In this document: positions 54,211 through 62,594 of the stretch, one piece after another
Numbering within the stretch: position 1 is the stretch's first letter
Layout of the letters: every line of letters begins with the position of its first letter
NCBI GenBank assembly: GCA_964442495.1
Contig: CAYTZN010000009.1
Coordinates: 1 to 64,000 of the forward strand
DNA length: 64,000 nt
Direction: 5' to 3'
Origin: CAYTZN01 sp964442495
GTDB taxonomy: Bacteria; Pseudomonadota; Gammaproteobacteria; Legionellales; Legionellaceae
Notes under the pieces: model-generated
The model's input: only the letters and a program-made list of their open reading frames with translations
The model's database searches: none
Told to the model about the DNA's origin: nothing
Position numbers and translations under genes: made by a program

Positions 54211-54337
54211 AGCGATTGTCATACGCCTTATAGGTGACTTTGGTGATGGCGTGCAGTTGGTGGGTGAGCAACTGACCATTAATGCCGCGACTATTGGATG
54301 CCGCAGACAAGCCGCGGCAGGTAGGCGTCGGGGATGA
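54197..54337 (+). pseudogene. Remnant of a 2-oxoacid:ferredoxin oxidoreductase alpha-subunit gene (korA-like)
   Basis: A 46-codon frame begins MSMTEAIVIRLIGDFGDGVQ and continues LVGEQLT. This is the conserved N terminus of the 2-oxoacid:acceptor oxidoreductase alpha/gamma domain (VIRxxGxxGDGVQxxGxxL). After ATIG the sequence becomes CRRQAAAGRRRG and stops, unlike the family, whose alpha subunits run to about 570-620 aa. No beta subunit follows; the next gene is the convergent BI-1 gene at 54400. It is a 5' stub left by a deletion. The overlap with pdxJ suggests the two were once one operon. Confidence 0.75.
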
Positions 54338-54399
54338 ATTGTAAACACGCTCTAATCTCTCTGTGCTGTTCCCCGCTTAAAATAAGAGTCGTGAACAGT

Positions 54400-55074
54400 T
54401 TATTCTTTGCCAGAAAAGGCACCTAACAAATTCAGCAAGCTTAGGAACAGGTTGTATATAGATACAAACAAGGACACTGTTGCAGCAATATAGTTGGTTT
54501 CTCCACCATGAATAATTTCACTGGTTTGGAAAAGGATAAGACCTGAGGAGATCAGTACAAAAAGGGCTGAAATACCAAGGGACAATGCTGGGATGCTAAA
54601 AAAGATACTAGCAATCATGCCCAAAAAGGCCACCATTACACCGACAAATAAGAAGCCACCTAAATAGCTAAAGTCTTTTCTTGTTGTTAGTGCGTAACCT
54701 GAAAGTGCAAAAAATATTAGCCCTGTACCACCTAATGCTGTCGCAATAAGCTGCGGACCATTAGAGAAGCTAGCAATGTAGTAGCTAAGAATAGGACCAA
54801 GTGTATAACCCATAAAGCCTGTAAATGCGAAAACACTCACAAGTCCCCAAACGCTATTTTTGAGCGCATTGGTAAGAAACATCAGCCCATAAACACCAAC
54901 GATAAAAATGAGAGGGTTTAATGGCCGAGCGTGACTTGCTAGAGATGCATAAGCTGTAAAGGCACTGAAGAGAAAGGTCATGCCCAATAACATGTATGTG
55001 TTTCTTAATACCTTGTTTGTGGCAAGAGCAGATTCTGTTCTTCTATCTAAAACTGAAACGTTATTTCTGTTCAT
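54400..55074 (-). CDS. BI-1/YccA-family membrane protein
   Basis: The 224-aa protein has seven membrane segments of the Bax inhibitor-1 type: LRNTYMLLGMTFLFSAFTAY, FIVGVYGLMFLTNAL, VSVFAFTGFMGYTLGPIL, ALGGTGLIFFALSGYAL, FLFVGVMVAFLGMIASIFF, LGISALFVLISSGLILFQT and AATVSLFVSIYNLFLSLLNLL. The Asp/Gln residues of YccA-type FtsH modulators cannot be assigned with certainty. CTGGAG precedes the start. Confidence 0.9.
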   Translation of the reverse strand: MNRNNVSVLDRRTESALATNKVLRNTYMLLGMTFLFSAFTAYASLASHARPLNPLIFIVGVYGLMFLTNALKNSVWGLVSVFAFTGFMGYTLGPILSYYIASFSNGPQLIATALGGTGLIFFALSGYALTTRKDFSYLGGFLFVGVMVAFLGMIASIFFSIPALSLGISALFVLISSGLILFQTSEIIHGGETNYIAATVSLFVSIYNLFLSLLNLLGAFSGKE

Positions 55075-55209
55075 TAAAAACTCCAGAGTATTTATGTTTA
55101 GTTTAGCATAATATGGGGTTGGTTTGTTGAGTTTTCAAGTTTATCTGGATGAATCTTTATTGACAAGAGAGCATCGTGTAATATGATTTTTTTTATCAGG
55201 AATAAAATC

Positions 55210-56016
55210 ATGACTGGTGTTGCCGTACTTCAGATGGTTTCTTCAGCAAATGTTAAAAGCAATTTAAGTGAAGTAGAGCGTTATTGCATAAAAGCACAAG
55301 AAGCCGGGGCAAAGCTAATCGTTTTACCTGAAAATTTTGCTTTCATGAGCATAAAAGAAACCGATAAGCTTCGCATAGCTGAAACGTTTGGAGAAGGTGA
55401 TATTCAAACCACCCTTAGTCAATTGGCCAAGCGATATGGTCTTTGGTTGGTTGCGGGTAGCATCCCCGTAAAACATGACGAGAAACATGTAAAAGCGAGT
55501 TGCCTCGTTTATGATGATAAAGGCCTCTGTGTTGCCCGTTACGATAAAATTCATTTATTTGATGTGCGGGTCTCTTCGCAAGAGGCACATCAAGAGTCTT
55601 TCACCATTAACCGCGGTAATGACATCGTGGTTGTGAATACCCCTGTAGGTCGTATAGGTTTGAGTGTGTGTTACGATTTGCGTTTTCCTGAATTATACCG
55701 TCAATTGGTGTTAAAGGGTGCAGAGATATTTACCATTCCCTCCGCATTTACGGCCATTACCGGCATGGCGCATTGGGAAATTTTACTAAGAGCACGTGCT
55801 ATTGAAAATTTAAGTTATGTTTTAGCACCTAACCAAGGCGGTGTTCATGAGAATGGCCGTATTACTTATGGGCATAGCATGATTGTAGAGCCTTGGGGTA
55901 ATGTGCTTGCTCAACAAGAGGCAGATTCAGGGCTTATTGTTGCCGATATTGATTTGAAGCGGTTGCAGCAGTTGCGACAACAGTTTCCTTGTAATGATCA
56001 TCATGTGCTTTATTAA
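55210..56016 (+). CDS. Carbon-nitrogen hydrolase (nitrilase/Nit family)
   Basis: The 268-aa protein starts at 55210 behind AGGA. The triad is Glu in LIVLPENFAFM, Lys in ARYDKIHLFDV and Cys in GLSVCYDLRFPELYR. This is the NitFhit/YbeM-like group; members include deaminated-glutathione amidase. Substrate is inferred only. It lies upstream of tldD on the same strand, 134 bp apart. Confidence 0.9.
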   Translation: MTGVAVLQMVSSANVKSNLSEVERYCIKAQEAGAKLIVLPENFAFMSIKETDKLRIAETFGEGDIQTTLSQLAKRYGLWLVAGSIPVKHDEKHVKASCLVYDDKGLCVARYDKIHLFDVRVSSQEAHQESFTINRGNDIVVVNTPVGRIGLSVCYDLRFPELYRQLVLKGAEIFTIPSAFTAITGMAHWEILLRARAIENLSYVLAPNQGGVHENGRITYGHSMIVEPWGNVLAQQEADSGLIVADIDLKRLQQLRQQFPCNDHHVLY

Positions 56017-56150
56017 GAAAAAATGATGGCGAGTATTCGGTCATTTTAGCTCAAACATTAGAAGCATTTGTCTTTCATATACACACAGTACGTTGGTCTT
56101 TAACCAGTATACACTTCAGAAGTATACATATTCATTAAATAGGTATTTTT

Positions 56151-57590
56151 ATGACACAAGCATTAGCCCTTGCCAAGGATTTTTTATTAAAGCCCGCATC
56201 CATTGATGAGTCTGGTATCGATAAATTGATACGCTCTATGCTCACGCATCATATCGATGATGCTGATTTGTATTTTCAAAGCTGCAGTTATGAATCTTGG
56301 TATTTAGAGGACTCCGAAGTTAAAAGCGGCAGTTACTCTATTGATCGAGGGGTTGGAGTTCGTGCTGTCAGTGGTGAAAAAACGGGGTATGCCTATTGTG
56401 ATAATATTGAATTATTGGCAATGGAGCGTGCGGCTAATGCAGCACGTTCTATTGCTTTCAGTGGAAGCCAACCTTCGCAATCTATAAAAATTGCCAGCTC
56501 GCCTATTGTACGTTACCCCGGCATAAACCCTATTGAAGGCATGAACAAAGAAGATAAAATTGCGCTTCTTGAAGCCATCGATAAAGAGGCACGTCGGATA
56601 GACCCTCGCGTTATTCAGGTGAATGCTTCCTTAAGTGCTTGTTATGAAGTAGTGATGATAGCTGGCGTGCATGGGCAAATGATTGCGGATGTTCGACCTT
56701 TGGTTAGTGTGAACGTAAGCGTGATTGTGGAGGACAAGGGGCGTCGAGAGTCAGCACGTTCAGGTGGTGGTGGGCGTGTAGGTTATGATTTTTTCCTCGA
56801 ACAGGAAAGGGCGCTTGGGTTTGCTCGTGAAGCCGTGCGTGAGGCCTTGGTAAATCTAGATGCATCGGATGCTCCAGCCGGTATGATGCCAGTGGTTCTT
56901 GGTCCTGGCTGGCCTGGTGTACTGCTCCATGAAGCCGTGGGACACGGCCTTGAAGGTGACTTTAATCGAAAAGGTTTATCGGCATTTTCGGGGCGCCTTG
57001 GAGAGCAGGTGGCATCCCTCGGTGTTACCGTTGTGGATAACGGTACGCTCATGGACCGCCGAGGATCGCTCACTGTAGACGATGAAGGTACACCTACCCA
57101 ATGCACCACGCTGATAGAAAATGGCGTGTTGGTGAATTATATGCAAGATAAATTAAATGCCAAATTAATGGGGATGTTGCCTACGGGAAATTGTCGTCGT
57201 GAATCATATGCGCATGTGCCCATGCCCAGAATGACCAACACATACATGCTCGCCGGGGAACATAACCCTGAAGATATTATTCGCTCAGTTAAACGCGGTT
57301 TGTATGCAGTTAATTTTGGGGGAGGGCAGGTGGACATTACCTCGGGCCAGTTTGTGTTTTCTGCAAGTGAAGCTTACCTCATTGAAAATGGAAAAGTCAC
57401 TCGTCCTGTTAAAGGCGCCACGCTCATTGGTAATGGCCCAGATGTGATGAAAAAAATAAGCATGATCGGTAATGATTTGGCCCTTGATTCGGGAATTGGT
57501 GTTTGTGGTAAAGACGGGCAGTCGATTCCTGTCGGTGTTGGTCAGCCTACGTTGAAAATTGACGGTCTAACAGTTGGGGGGACGGGCTAG
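56151..57590 (+). CDS. tldD: Metalloprotease TldD
   Basis: It forms the TldD/TldE (PmbA) heterodimer that degrades unfolded peptides such as antitoxin CcdA and matures microcin B17. The 479-aa protein has the metal motif HEAVGHGLEGDFNRKG (H-x3-x-H), DEGTPTQCTTLIENGVL and NFGGGQVDITSGQFVF. Its stop TAG shares CTAG with the stop of the convergent mfd. Confidence 0.95.
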   Translation: MTQALALAKDFLLKPASIDESGIDKLIRSMLTHHIDDADLYFQSCSYESWYLEDSEVKSGSYSIDRGVGVRAVSGEKTGYAYCDNIELLAMERAANAARSIAFSGSQPSQSIKIASSPIVRYPGINPIEGMNKEDKIALLEAIDKEARRIDPRVIQVNASLSACYEVVMIAGVHGQMIADVRPLVSVNVSVIVEDKGRRESARSGGGGRVGYDFFLEQERALGFAREAVREALVNLDASDAPAGMMPVVLGPGWPGVLLHEAVGHGLEGDFNRKGLSAFSGRLGEQVASLGVTVVDNGTLMDRRGSLTVDDEGTPTQCTTLIENGVLVNYMQDKLNAKLMGMLPTGNCRRESYAHVPMPRMTNTYMLAGEHNPEDIIRSVKRGLYAVNFGGGQVDITSGQFVFSASEAYLIENGKVTRPVKGATLIGNGPDVMKKISMIGNDLALDSGIGVCGKDGQSIPVGVGQPTLKIDGLTVGGTG

Positions 57591-60500
57591 GCGCCCCGCA
57601 ACTGTAGTAATAACGCAAAAATTTCATGAATACGTTCTTCATGGGAGGTTTGGTCGAGCGTAAATCGTAAACGGGAAGGACCTTCCATTTGATACCGTTT
57701 AGCGTGCATTTGGATTAGATTGATAAGCACGCGAGCGTCAATGGTCGGTTTTTCGTTAAACTCAATTTTGCCATTTGCTCCAGAGGCACTTATTCGTGTT
57801 ACCCCAATTTGTGTCGCTAATAATTTTAATTCGGTTATTAACAATAAATGCTTGATGGGTTGTGGCAGGAGTCCAAAACGGTCAATCATTTCAATTTGTA
57901 AATCATGCAATTGTTGTTTGTCTTTAGCATGGGAAATACGTTTGTACATGATAAGCCGAGTGTGAATATCGCCAATATAGTCTTCAGGAATAATCGCGCT
58001 CAAACGTAATTCAATTTCAGGGCCTTGATTCATAGGGGCTGCAAGTTCAGGAATTTTGCCGGCTTTTAAATCGCTGACTGCTTTGTCGAGCATTTCCATA
58101 AAAAGTGTGAAACCAATGGCATGCATGTTACCACTTTGGTCCTCGCCCAGTAGCTCGCCTGCACCCCGAATTTCAAGATCATGCGTGGCAAGCGTGAAGC
58201 CTGCACCTAAGTCTTCTAATGATACAATAGCTTCGAGGCGTTTAATGGCATCTGGCGTGAGTAGTTTTTCACTAGGCGTTAATAAATAAGCGTAAGCTTG
58301 GTGATGGGAGCGACCCACACGTCCACGAAGTTGGTGTAATTGGGCTAAGCCAAATTTATCCGCTCTATCGATAACAATGGTGTTAGCCGTTGGAATATCA
58401 ATACCGGTTTCAATGATGGTGGTGCACACAAGTACATTGAAGCGATGATGATAAAAATCAGACATGATGCGCTCTAGCTCTCGTTCACGCATTTGACCAT
58501 GCGCACTATGGATTTTGGCCTCAGGCACGAGTGCTTGCAAATCTTGGCAAACCCTATCGATGGTTTGGACATTGTTGTGAAGAAAAAACACTTGCCCACC
58601 ACGTAAAATTTCGCGTAATAAAGCCTCACGCAATACCGTGTCATTTTTTTCTTGCCAGAAGGTTTTAATGGCTAAACGTTTAGCGGGAGGTGTTGCTATG
58701 AGAGAAATGTCGCGAATACCCGCCATGGCCATATTGAGTGTTCGTGGAATAGGGGTTGCGGTCATGGAGAGAATATCCACGTGTGTACGGAGGGATTTGA
58801 TATACTCTTTTTGTTTAACACCGAAGCGATGCTCCTCATCGATAATGAGCAAGCCTAAATTTTTAAAGCGGATGTCCTTTTGAAAGAGTTTATGGGTGCC
58901 AATGACAATATCAACACGTCCATTTTCCAGTGACTGGATAACGTGTTCTGACTCCTTTCCACTCCTAAACCGCGATAACAGTTCAATATTAAAGGGGAAA
59001 TCTGCAAACCTGTCACGAAATGTTTCAAAGTGTTGGCCTGCGAGAAGGGTGGTTGGGACTAACACGCACACTTGTTTGCCATTTTGCACGGCGATAAATG
59101 CCGCGCGCATGGCTACTTCTGTTTTACCAAAACCTACATCACCACAAATAAGCCTGTCCATGGGGCGTGGGGATTGAAGATCATTAATGATTTGTGAGAC
59201 GGCTTGCAATTGGTCGGTGGTTTCAGTGAAGGGGAATCCATTAGCAAAACGCTGGTAATCTTCAGTCCCAACTTGATACACATGGCCAGGTTTCGCTTCA
59301 CGTTTTGCATAAATATCTAATAATTCGATAGCTACATCATGAATTTTTTCAGCCGCTTTTTTCTTTTCTTTTTGCCATTGGTCACTGCCGAGACGGTGTA
59401 AAGGCGCGTGTTCTGCATCTGCACCAGTGTAACGGCTGATACAATTTAAAGCAGTTACGGGAACATAAATTTTGTCATCACCTGCGTAGGCTAAAACTAA
59501 AAATTCATTGGCATTGCCATTGTTATCGATGTATTGAAGCCCTTGATAGCGCCCCACACCAAATTGCAGATGAACAACCGGTGCTCCAATGCGGAGCTCG
59601 ACAAGATCGCGGATGATAAGGTCGGGATCAATTGTTTTTTGGCTGCTGCGCCGTTGGGGTACACTTTGAGCGCCGAAGAGTTGCGATTCAACAATGATGG
59701 AGATTGCGGCGTCATTTAATTCAGCACCTTGAATCAGTGGACCCGTTGTAATGCTAATAGGCGCATCATCACTAAGAAAGGCTTCCCAGGTGGCTTGAAT
59801 TTTAGGGGATATGTTGCTGGGCTTTAGTAAATCAATAAGAACTTCGCGGCGCCCAGCACTTTCAGCGACCAATAAATAACGGTGCTTTTTTTGTTTCATA
59901 AAATCGCACAAGTGCGCTAATGGTTCCGTAGCTTGCCGCTCTGCAGGTAGCGAGGGTGCTATATCAACATTAAAATTGTACACAGCCCCTTTTTTATCAA
60001 CCGGATGGTGGCTGAGGCGCAATTGTTTGTATTGTTTCGCATGGGTTAGTAGTTCGGTGGGTGTTAAAAAACACTTTGCAGGAGGAAGCACCGGTCTAGA
60101 AATATCATAGTTACGCTGTTCATAACGCGTCGTGAGTTCATGCCAAAATAATTCGGCTTGTTCAGGAATGGATTCAATCAAGCAAATTGATGCCGTGGTT
60201 GGCAAATAATCAAAAAACGTAGCGGTTTTTTCAAAGAATAATGGCAAATAATATTCAATGCCATTTGGAAATTGCCCATCGCTTACGGTTTCGTAAAGAG
60301 GGCATTGGCTTGGGTTGCCTGAAAATTGCTCTCTAAAAGCTCGTCGAAATAGAGTAATGCTTTGGTCATTGAGTGGAAATTCACGTGCGGGTAAGACGTG
60401 AATATGGCTGATTTTTTCTATGGTACGTTGTGTTTCAGGATCAAACCGTCGCAAACTTTCAACCATATCATCAAATAATTCAATACGAAAAGGATATCCG

Positions 60501-61036
60501 CTTCCCATTGGATAGATGTCAATAATAGAACCACGTACCGCAAATTCACCATGTTCAAGAACTTTATTGACGCAATGGTAGCCCGCTTGTTGAAGTTGGC
60601 TTCTAAATTGCTCCACATGGAGCGTTTGTTCTTCCTGTAACACGAGCCCGTGACTCGTTATAAATTCAGGAGGACAAAGACGGTGCATCAATGTGCTAGC
60701 TGCACTAATGACCACAGCATTCGTTGCTTGCTTTAGCCGGCTTAGCGTGTTTAAACGCTCTGAAATGATATCTTGATGAGGGGAGAAACGGTCATAGGGG
60801 AGCGTCTCCCAATCAGGAAAAAGCAATATTTCTTGTGCGGTAGCGTCTTTGGAAAGAAAAAATTTTAATTCGTCTAATAGTTGTGCTGCCACCAAATTAT
60901 CAGGGGCGACCAGGAGCTTCACTCCAGGAGTGGTTTGGCAGTATTCTGCCAAAGCAAGCGCTAAACTGCTGCCATAAAGTTGGCCCCAGGTTTGCTTTGA
61001 TTCAATTTTAGAAGGAATGAAGTCAACATTGGGCAT
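57587..61036 (-). CDS. mfd: Transcription-repair coupling factor Mfd
   Basis: It removes RNA polymerase stalled at lesions and recruits UvrA. The 1149-aa protein has an N-terminal UvrB-like region (LFPDWETLPYDRFSPHQDI), an RNAP-interaction CarD-like domain (VELRIGAPVVHLQFGVGRYQG), the RecG-like translocase with Walker A CGDVGFGKTEVAMRAAF and DEEHRFGVKQKE, and TRG motif TIIETGIDIP. The C-terminal TRCF domain is complete. GGAG lies upstream of the start. Confidence 0.97.
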   Translation of the reverse strand: MPNVDFIPSKIESKQTWGQLYGSSLALALAEYCQTTPGVKLLVAPDNLVAAQLLDELKFFLSKDATAQEILLFPDWETLPYDRFSPHQDIISERLNTLSRLKQATNAVVISAASTLMHRLCPPEFITSHGLVLQEEQTLHVEQFRSQLQQAGYHCVNKVLEHGEFAVRGSIIDIYPMGSGYPFRIELFDDMVESLRRFDPETQRTIEKISHIHVLPAREFPLNDQSITLFRRAFREQFSGNPSQCPLYETVSDGQFPNGIEYYLPLFFEKTATFFDYLPTTASICLIESIPEQAELFWHELTTRYEQRNYDISRPVLPPAKCFLTPTELLTHAKQYKQLRLSHHPVDKKGAVYNFNVDIAPSLPAERQATEPLAHLCDFMKQKKHRYLLVAESAGRREVLIDLLKPSNISPKIQATWEAFLSDDAPISITTGPLIQGAELNDAAISIIVESQLFGAQSVPQRRSSQKTIDPDLIIRDLVELRIGAPVVHLQFGVGRYQGLQYIDNNGNANEFLVLAYAGDDKIYVPVTALNCISRYTGADAEHAPLHRLGSDQWQKEKKKAAEKIHDVAIELLDIYAKREAKPGHVYQVGTEDYQRFANGFPFTETTDQLQAVSQIINDLQSPRPMDRLICGDVGFGKTEVAMRAAFIAVQNGKQVCVLVPTTLLAGQHFETFRDRFADFPFNIELLSRFRSGKESEHVIQSLENGRVDIVIGTHKLFQKDIRFKNLGLLIIDEEHRFGVKQKEYIKSLRTHVDILSMTATPIPRTLNMAMAGIRDISLIATPPAKRLAIKTFWQEKNDTVLREALLREILRGGQVFFLHNNVQTIDRVCQDLQALVPEAKIHSAHGQMRERELERIMSDFYHHRFNVLVCTTIIETGIDIPTANTIVIDRADKFGLAQLHQLRGRVGRSHHQAYAYLLTPSEKLLTPDAIKRLEAIVSLEDLGAGFTLATHDLEIRGAGELLGEDQSGNMHAIGFTLFMEMLDKAVSDLKAGKIPELAAPMNQGPEIELRLSAIIPEDYIGDIHTRLIMYKRISHAKDKQQLHDLQIEMIDRFGLLPQPIKHLLLITELKLLATQIGVTRISASGANGKIEFNEKPTIDARVLINLIQMHAKRYQMEGPSRLRFTLDQTSHEERIHEIFALLLQLRGA

Positions 61037-61090
61037 GGTGTTAGCACAGGAGTATTTTTAAGGTGGACGAGTATACCGTAAGTTGGGCGA

Positions 61091-61119
61091 TAACGTCACG
61101 TTACCTGACGGTAACGTCA
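61091..61119. promoter_or_regulatory. Candidate operator between mfd and the divergent effector-like gene
   Basis: TAACGTCA occurs twice (61091-61098 and 61112-61119), 21 bp apart. Between them ACGTTACC (61098-61105) and GGTAACGT (61110-61117) form an 8-bp perfect inverted repeat with a 4-bp loop. The intergenic region is only about 150 bp and divergent. Confidence 0.4.
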
Positions 61120-61183
61120 AAATTTGGGCTTAAAAAGGTAGGCTTAAAAATCGAGATATGATTTTAATTTAATCAAAAAATTG

Positions 61184-62302
61184 ATGTTACTTTGTAATCT
61201 TTACCCATGTTATGTGCCCCGTTTTTTTCAAATTACAATCAGGAGTGATAAAAATACATTTTTTTCAAGTGGAGCGAGTGCCAGTGCCAGTGCCAGCGCG
61301 AGTGCTGGTGAGCTCATTGTTTTAGAAGATCCAGCATCGTTAGATAAGAGCAAGGCTTTAGGATATTTTGCAATGTATTGGAATGACGTGGCTAAAACGG
61401 ATCCTGATTTTATTCACTTTGAAACACTATCCGTTAAAAGAGACGCTTTAAGGGCTAAAGCTCACGGGGCACTTACCGCACCTACAGAAGGCTTCATTCA
61501 AAACGGTTTTAGTCGAAAAGAAGCACGGTTAATAAAACAATCCAAGGCCGAGTCTCTACTTGAGCGAAAAGCCATTGCAGTTCAAGAAACGTTTAGCCCG
61601 GCTCTTAAAGAGAAGAGCCGACTTAAAGATGCAACGGCCATGAGTCAGGTCTTGCGAGGCTGCATAAAAAAACTAGCTGATAAGTCTAGCATTGAAGAGA
61701 TGCCGCACAAGTCTTTCATAACTGCAGCTGATGATATTGCATCTAAGATTTCAATCCCCCTGTTTTTAGTAAAAATTTGGTATGATCTTGACTGTATCAA
61801 ATGTATTGATAGCGCTATAAATAACGTGATTGAAAGAGCGTCTACAGTAGTATGTAAGTCCACTACCGACCGAAAACATTATCAACGCTTACATGAAAAG
61901 TACATACGTATTAAAGAAAAATTTCATCATGTTTTAGAACATCGTAATTTGTGTATAACAATGATTTCAGATAAAGACGAGAATCTTCATCCTTTTACTC
62001 AGAATATTCTCGACCGTCATACACAATGTGAAATAAGCTTTAAAGAAGCAATTGATCTTCATCAGATGTCACAATTTATGTTTAGCGCCAATATGAGTAC
62101 TAATAAAGATATTCATATTAATGTAGCAGAGGCATTAGTACACTTTGATAGACTACTGCAACAGCCTCCAATTGCAGGAACAATTTTAGAAAAATTCAAT
62201 GAGATTTCTAAAATGAATTTACCTGATCCGGAGGCGATAAAGAAGCGAGCGTTAGAGCAATGTATTGATAAGGCTTTTTCAGGGGCTCGTTTAAATCCCT
62301 AG
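61184..62302 (+). CDS. Protein of unknown function with an N-terminal Ser-Ala repeat, effector candidate
   Basis: The frame from ATG 61184 gives 372 aa. No good Shine-Dalgarno is seen, so the true start is uncertain and could be downstream near 61250, where an AGGAG occurs. After a low-complexity (Ser-Ala)5 stretch the protein is hydrophilic and mainly helical, with no signal peptide after that point and no known motif. It has a helical hydrophobic segment SKISIPLFLVKIWYDL. No enzyme motif or family is recognised. It stands alone between mfd (divergent) and the PAP2/LssY gene, as many Legionella accessory genes do. Confidence 0.6.
   Translation: MLLCNLYPCYVPRFFQITIRSDKNTFFSSGASASASASASAGELIVLEDPASLDKSKALGYFAMYWNDVAKTDPDFIHFETLSVKRDALRAKAHGALTAPTEGFIQNGFSRKEARLIKQSKAESLLERKAIAVQETFSPALKEKSRLKDATAMSQVLRGCIKKLADKSSIEEMPHKSFITAADDIASKISIPLFLVKIWYDLDCIKCIDSAINNVIERASTVVCKSTTDRKHYQRLHEKYIRIKEKFHHVLEHRNLCITMISDKDENLHPFTQNILDRHTQCEISFKEAIDLHQMSQFMFSANMSTNKDIHINVAEALVHFDRLLQQPPIAGTILEKFNEISKMNLPDPEAIKKRALEQCIDKAFSGARLNP
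61277..61306 (+). repeat. Hexanucleotide microsatellite coding for Ser-Ala repeats
   Basis: AGTGCC occurs three times in tandem (61277-61294) and is followed by the degenerate units AGCGCG and AGTGCT. Each unit encodes Ser-Ala, so slippage would change length without a frameshift. Confidence 0.85.
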
Positions 62303-62474
62303 TTGGCCTACTGGGTTGATGTGTGATTATTTAACGTATCATCAGGGTAAACACATCTAAACATACATAATAAAACCAAAATGCCCACCATACGCGCATT
62401 ATACGGTTTTGCTGCAAATTTCTCTTTTGATCCTCACTCCACCGCGCGCAGCGTGCACGAGTGGGGTTTAAAAA

Positions 62475-62488
62475 CTATCAATTGATAG
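62475..62488 (-). terminator. AT-rich palindrome downstream of the LssY-type gene
   Basis: CTATCAATTGATAG is a perfect 14-bp palindrome followed on the minus strand by a T tract, about 106 bp past the stop at 62595. It is AT-rich, so termination would be weak. No gene is seen in the rest of 62303-62594. Confidence 0.3.
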
Positions 62489-62594
62489 ATTCCCATTTTG
62501 GTAACCCTAATCAATGAAACTCCTTTGAATTATCAACTACAGACAGATACTTATATTTTTGAAAGTACCCATATAGCTTGCCTTTAAACGGTAA

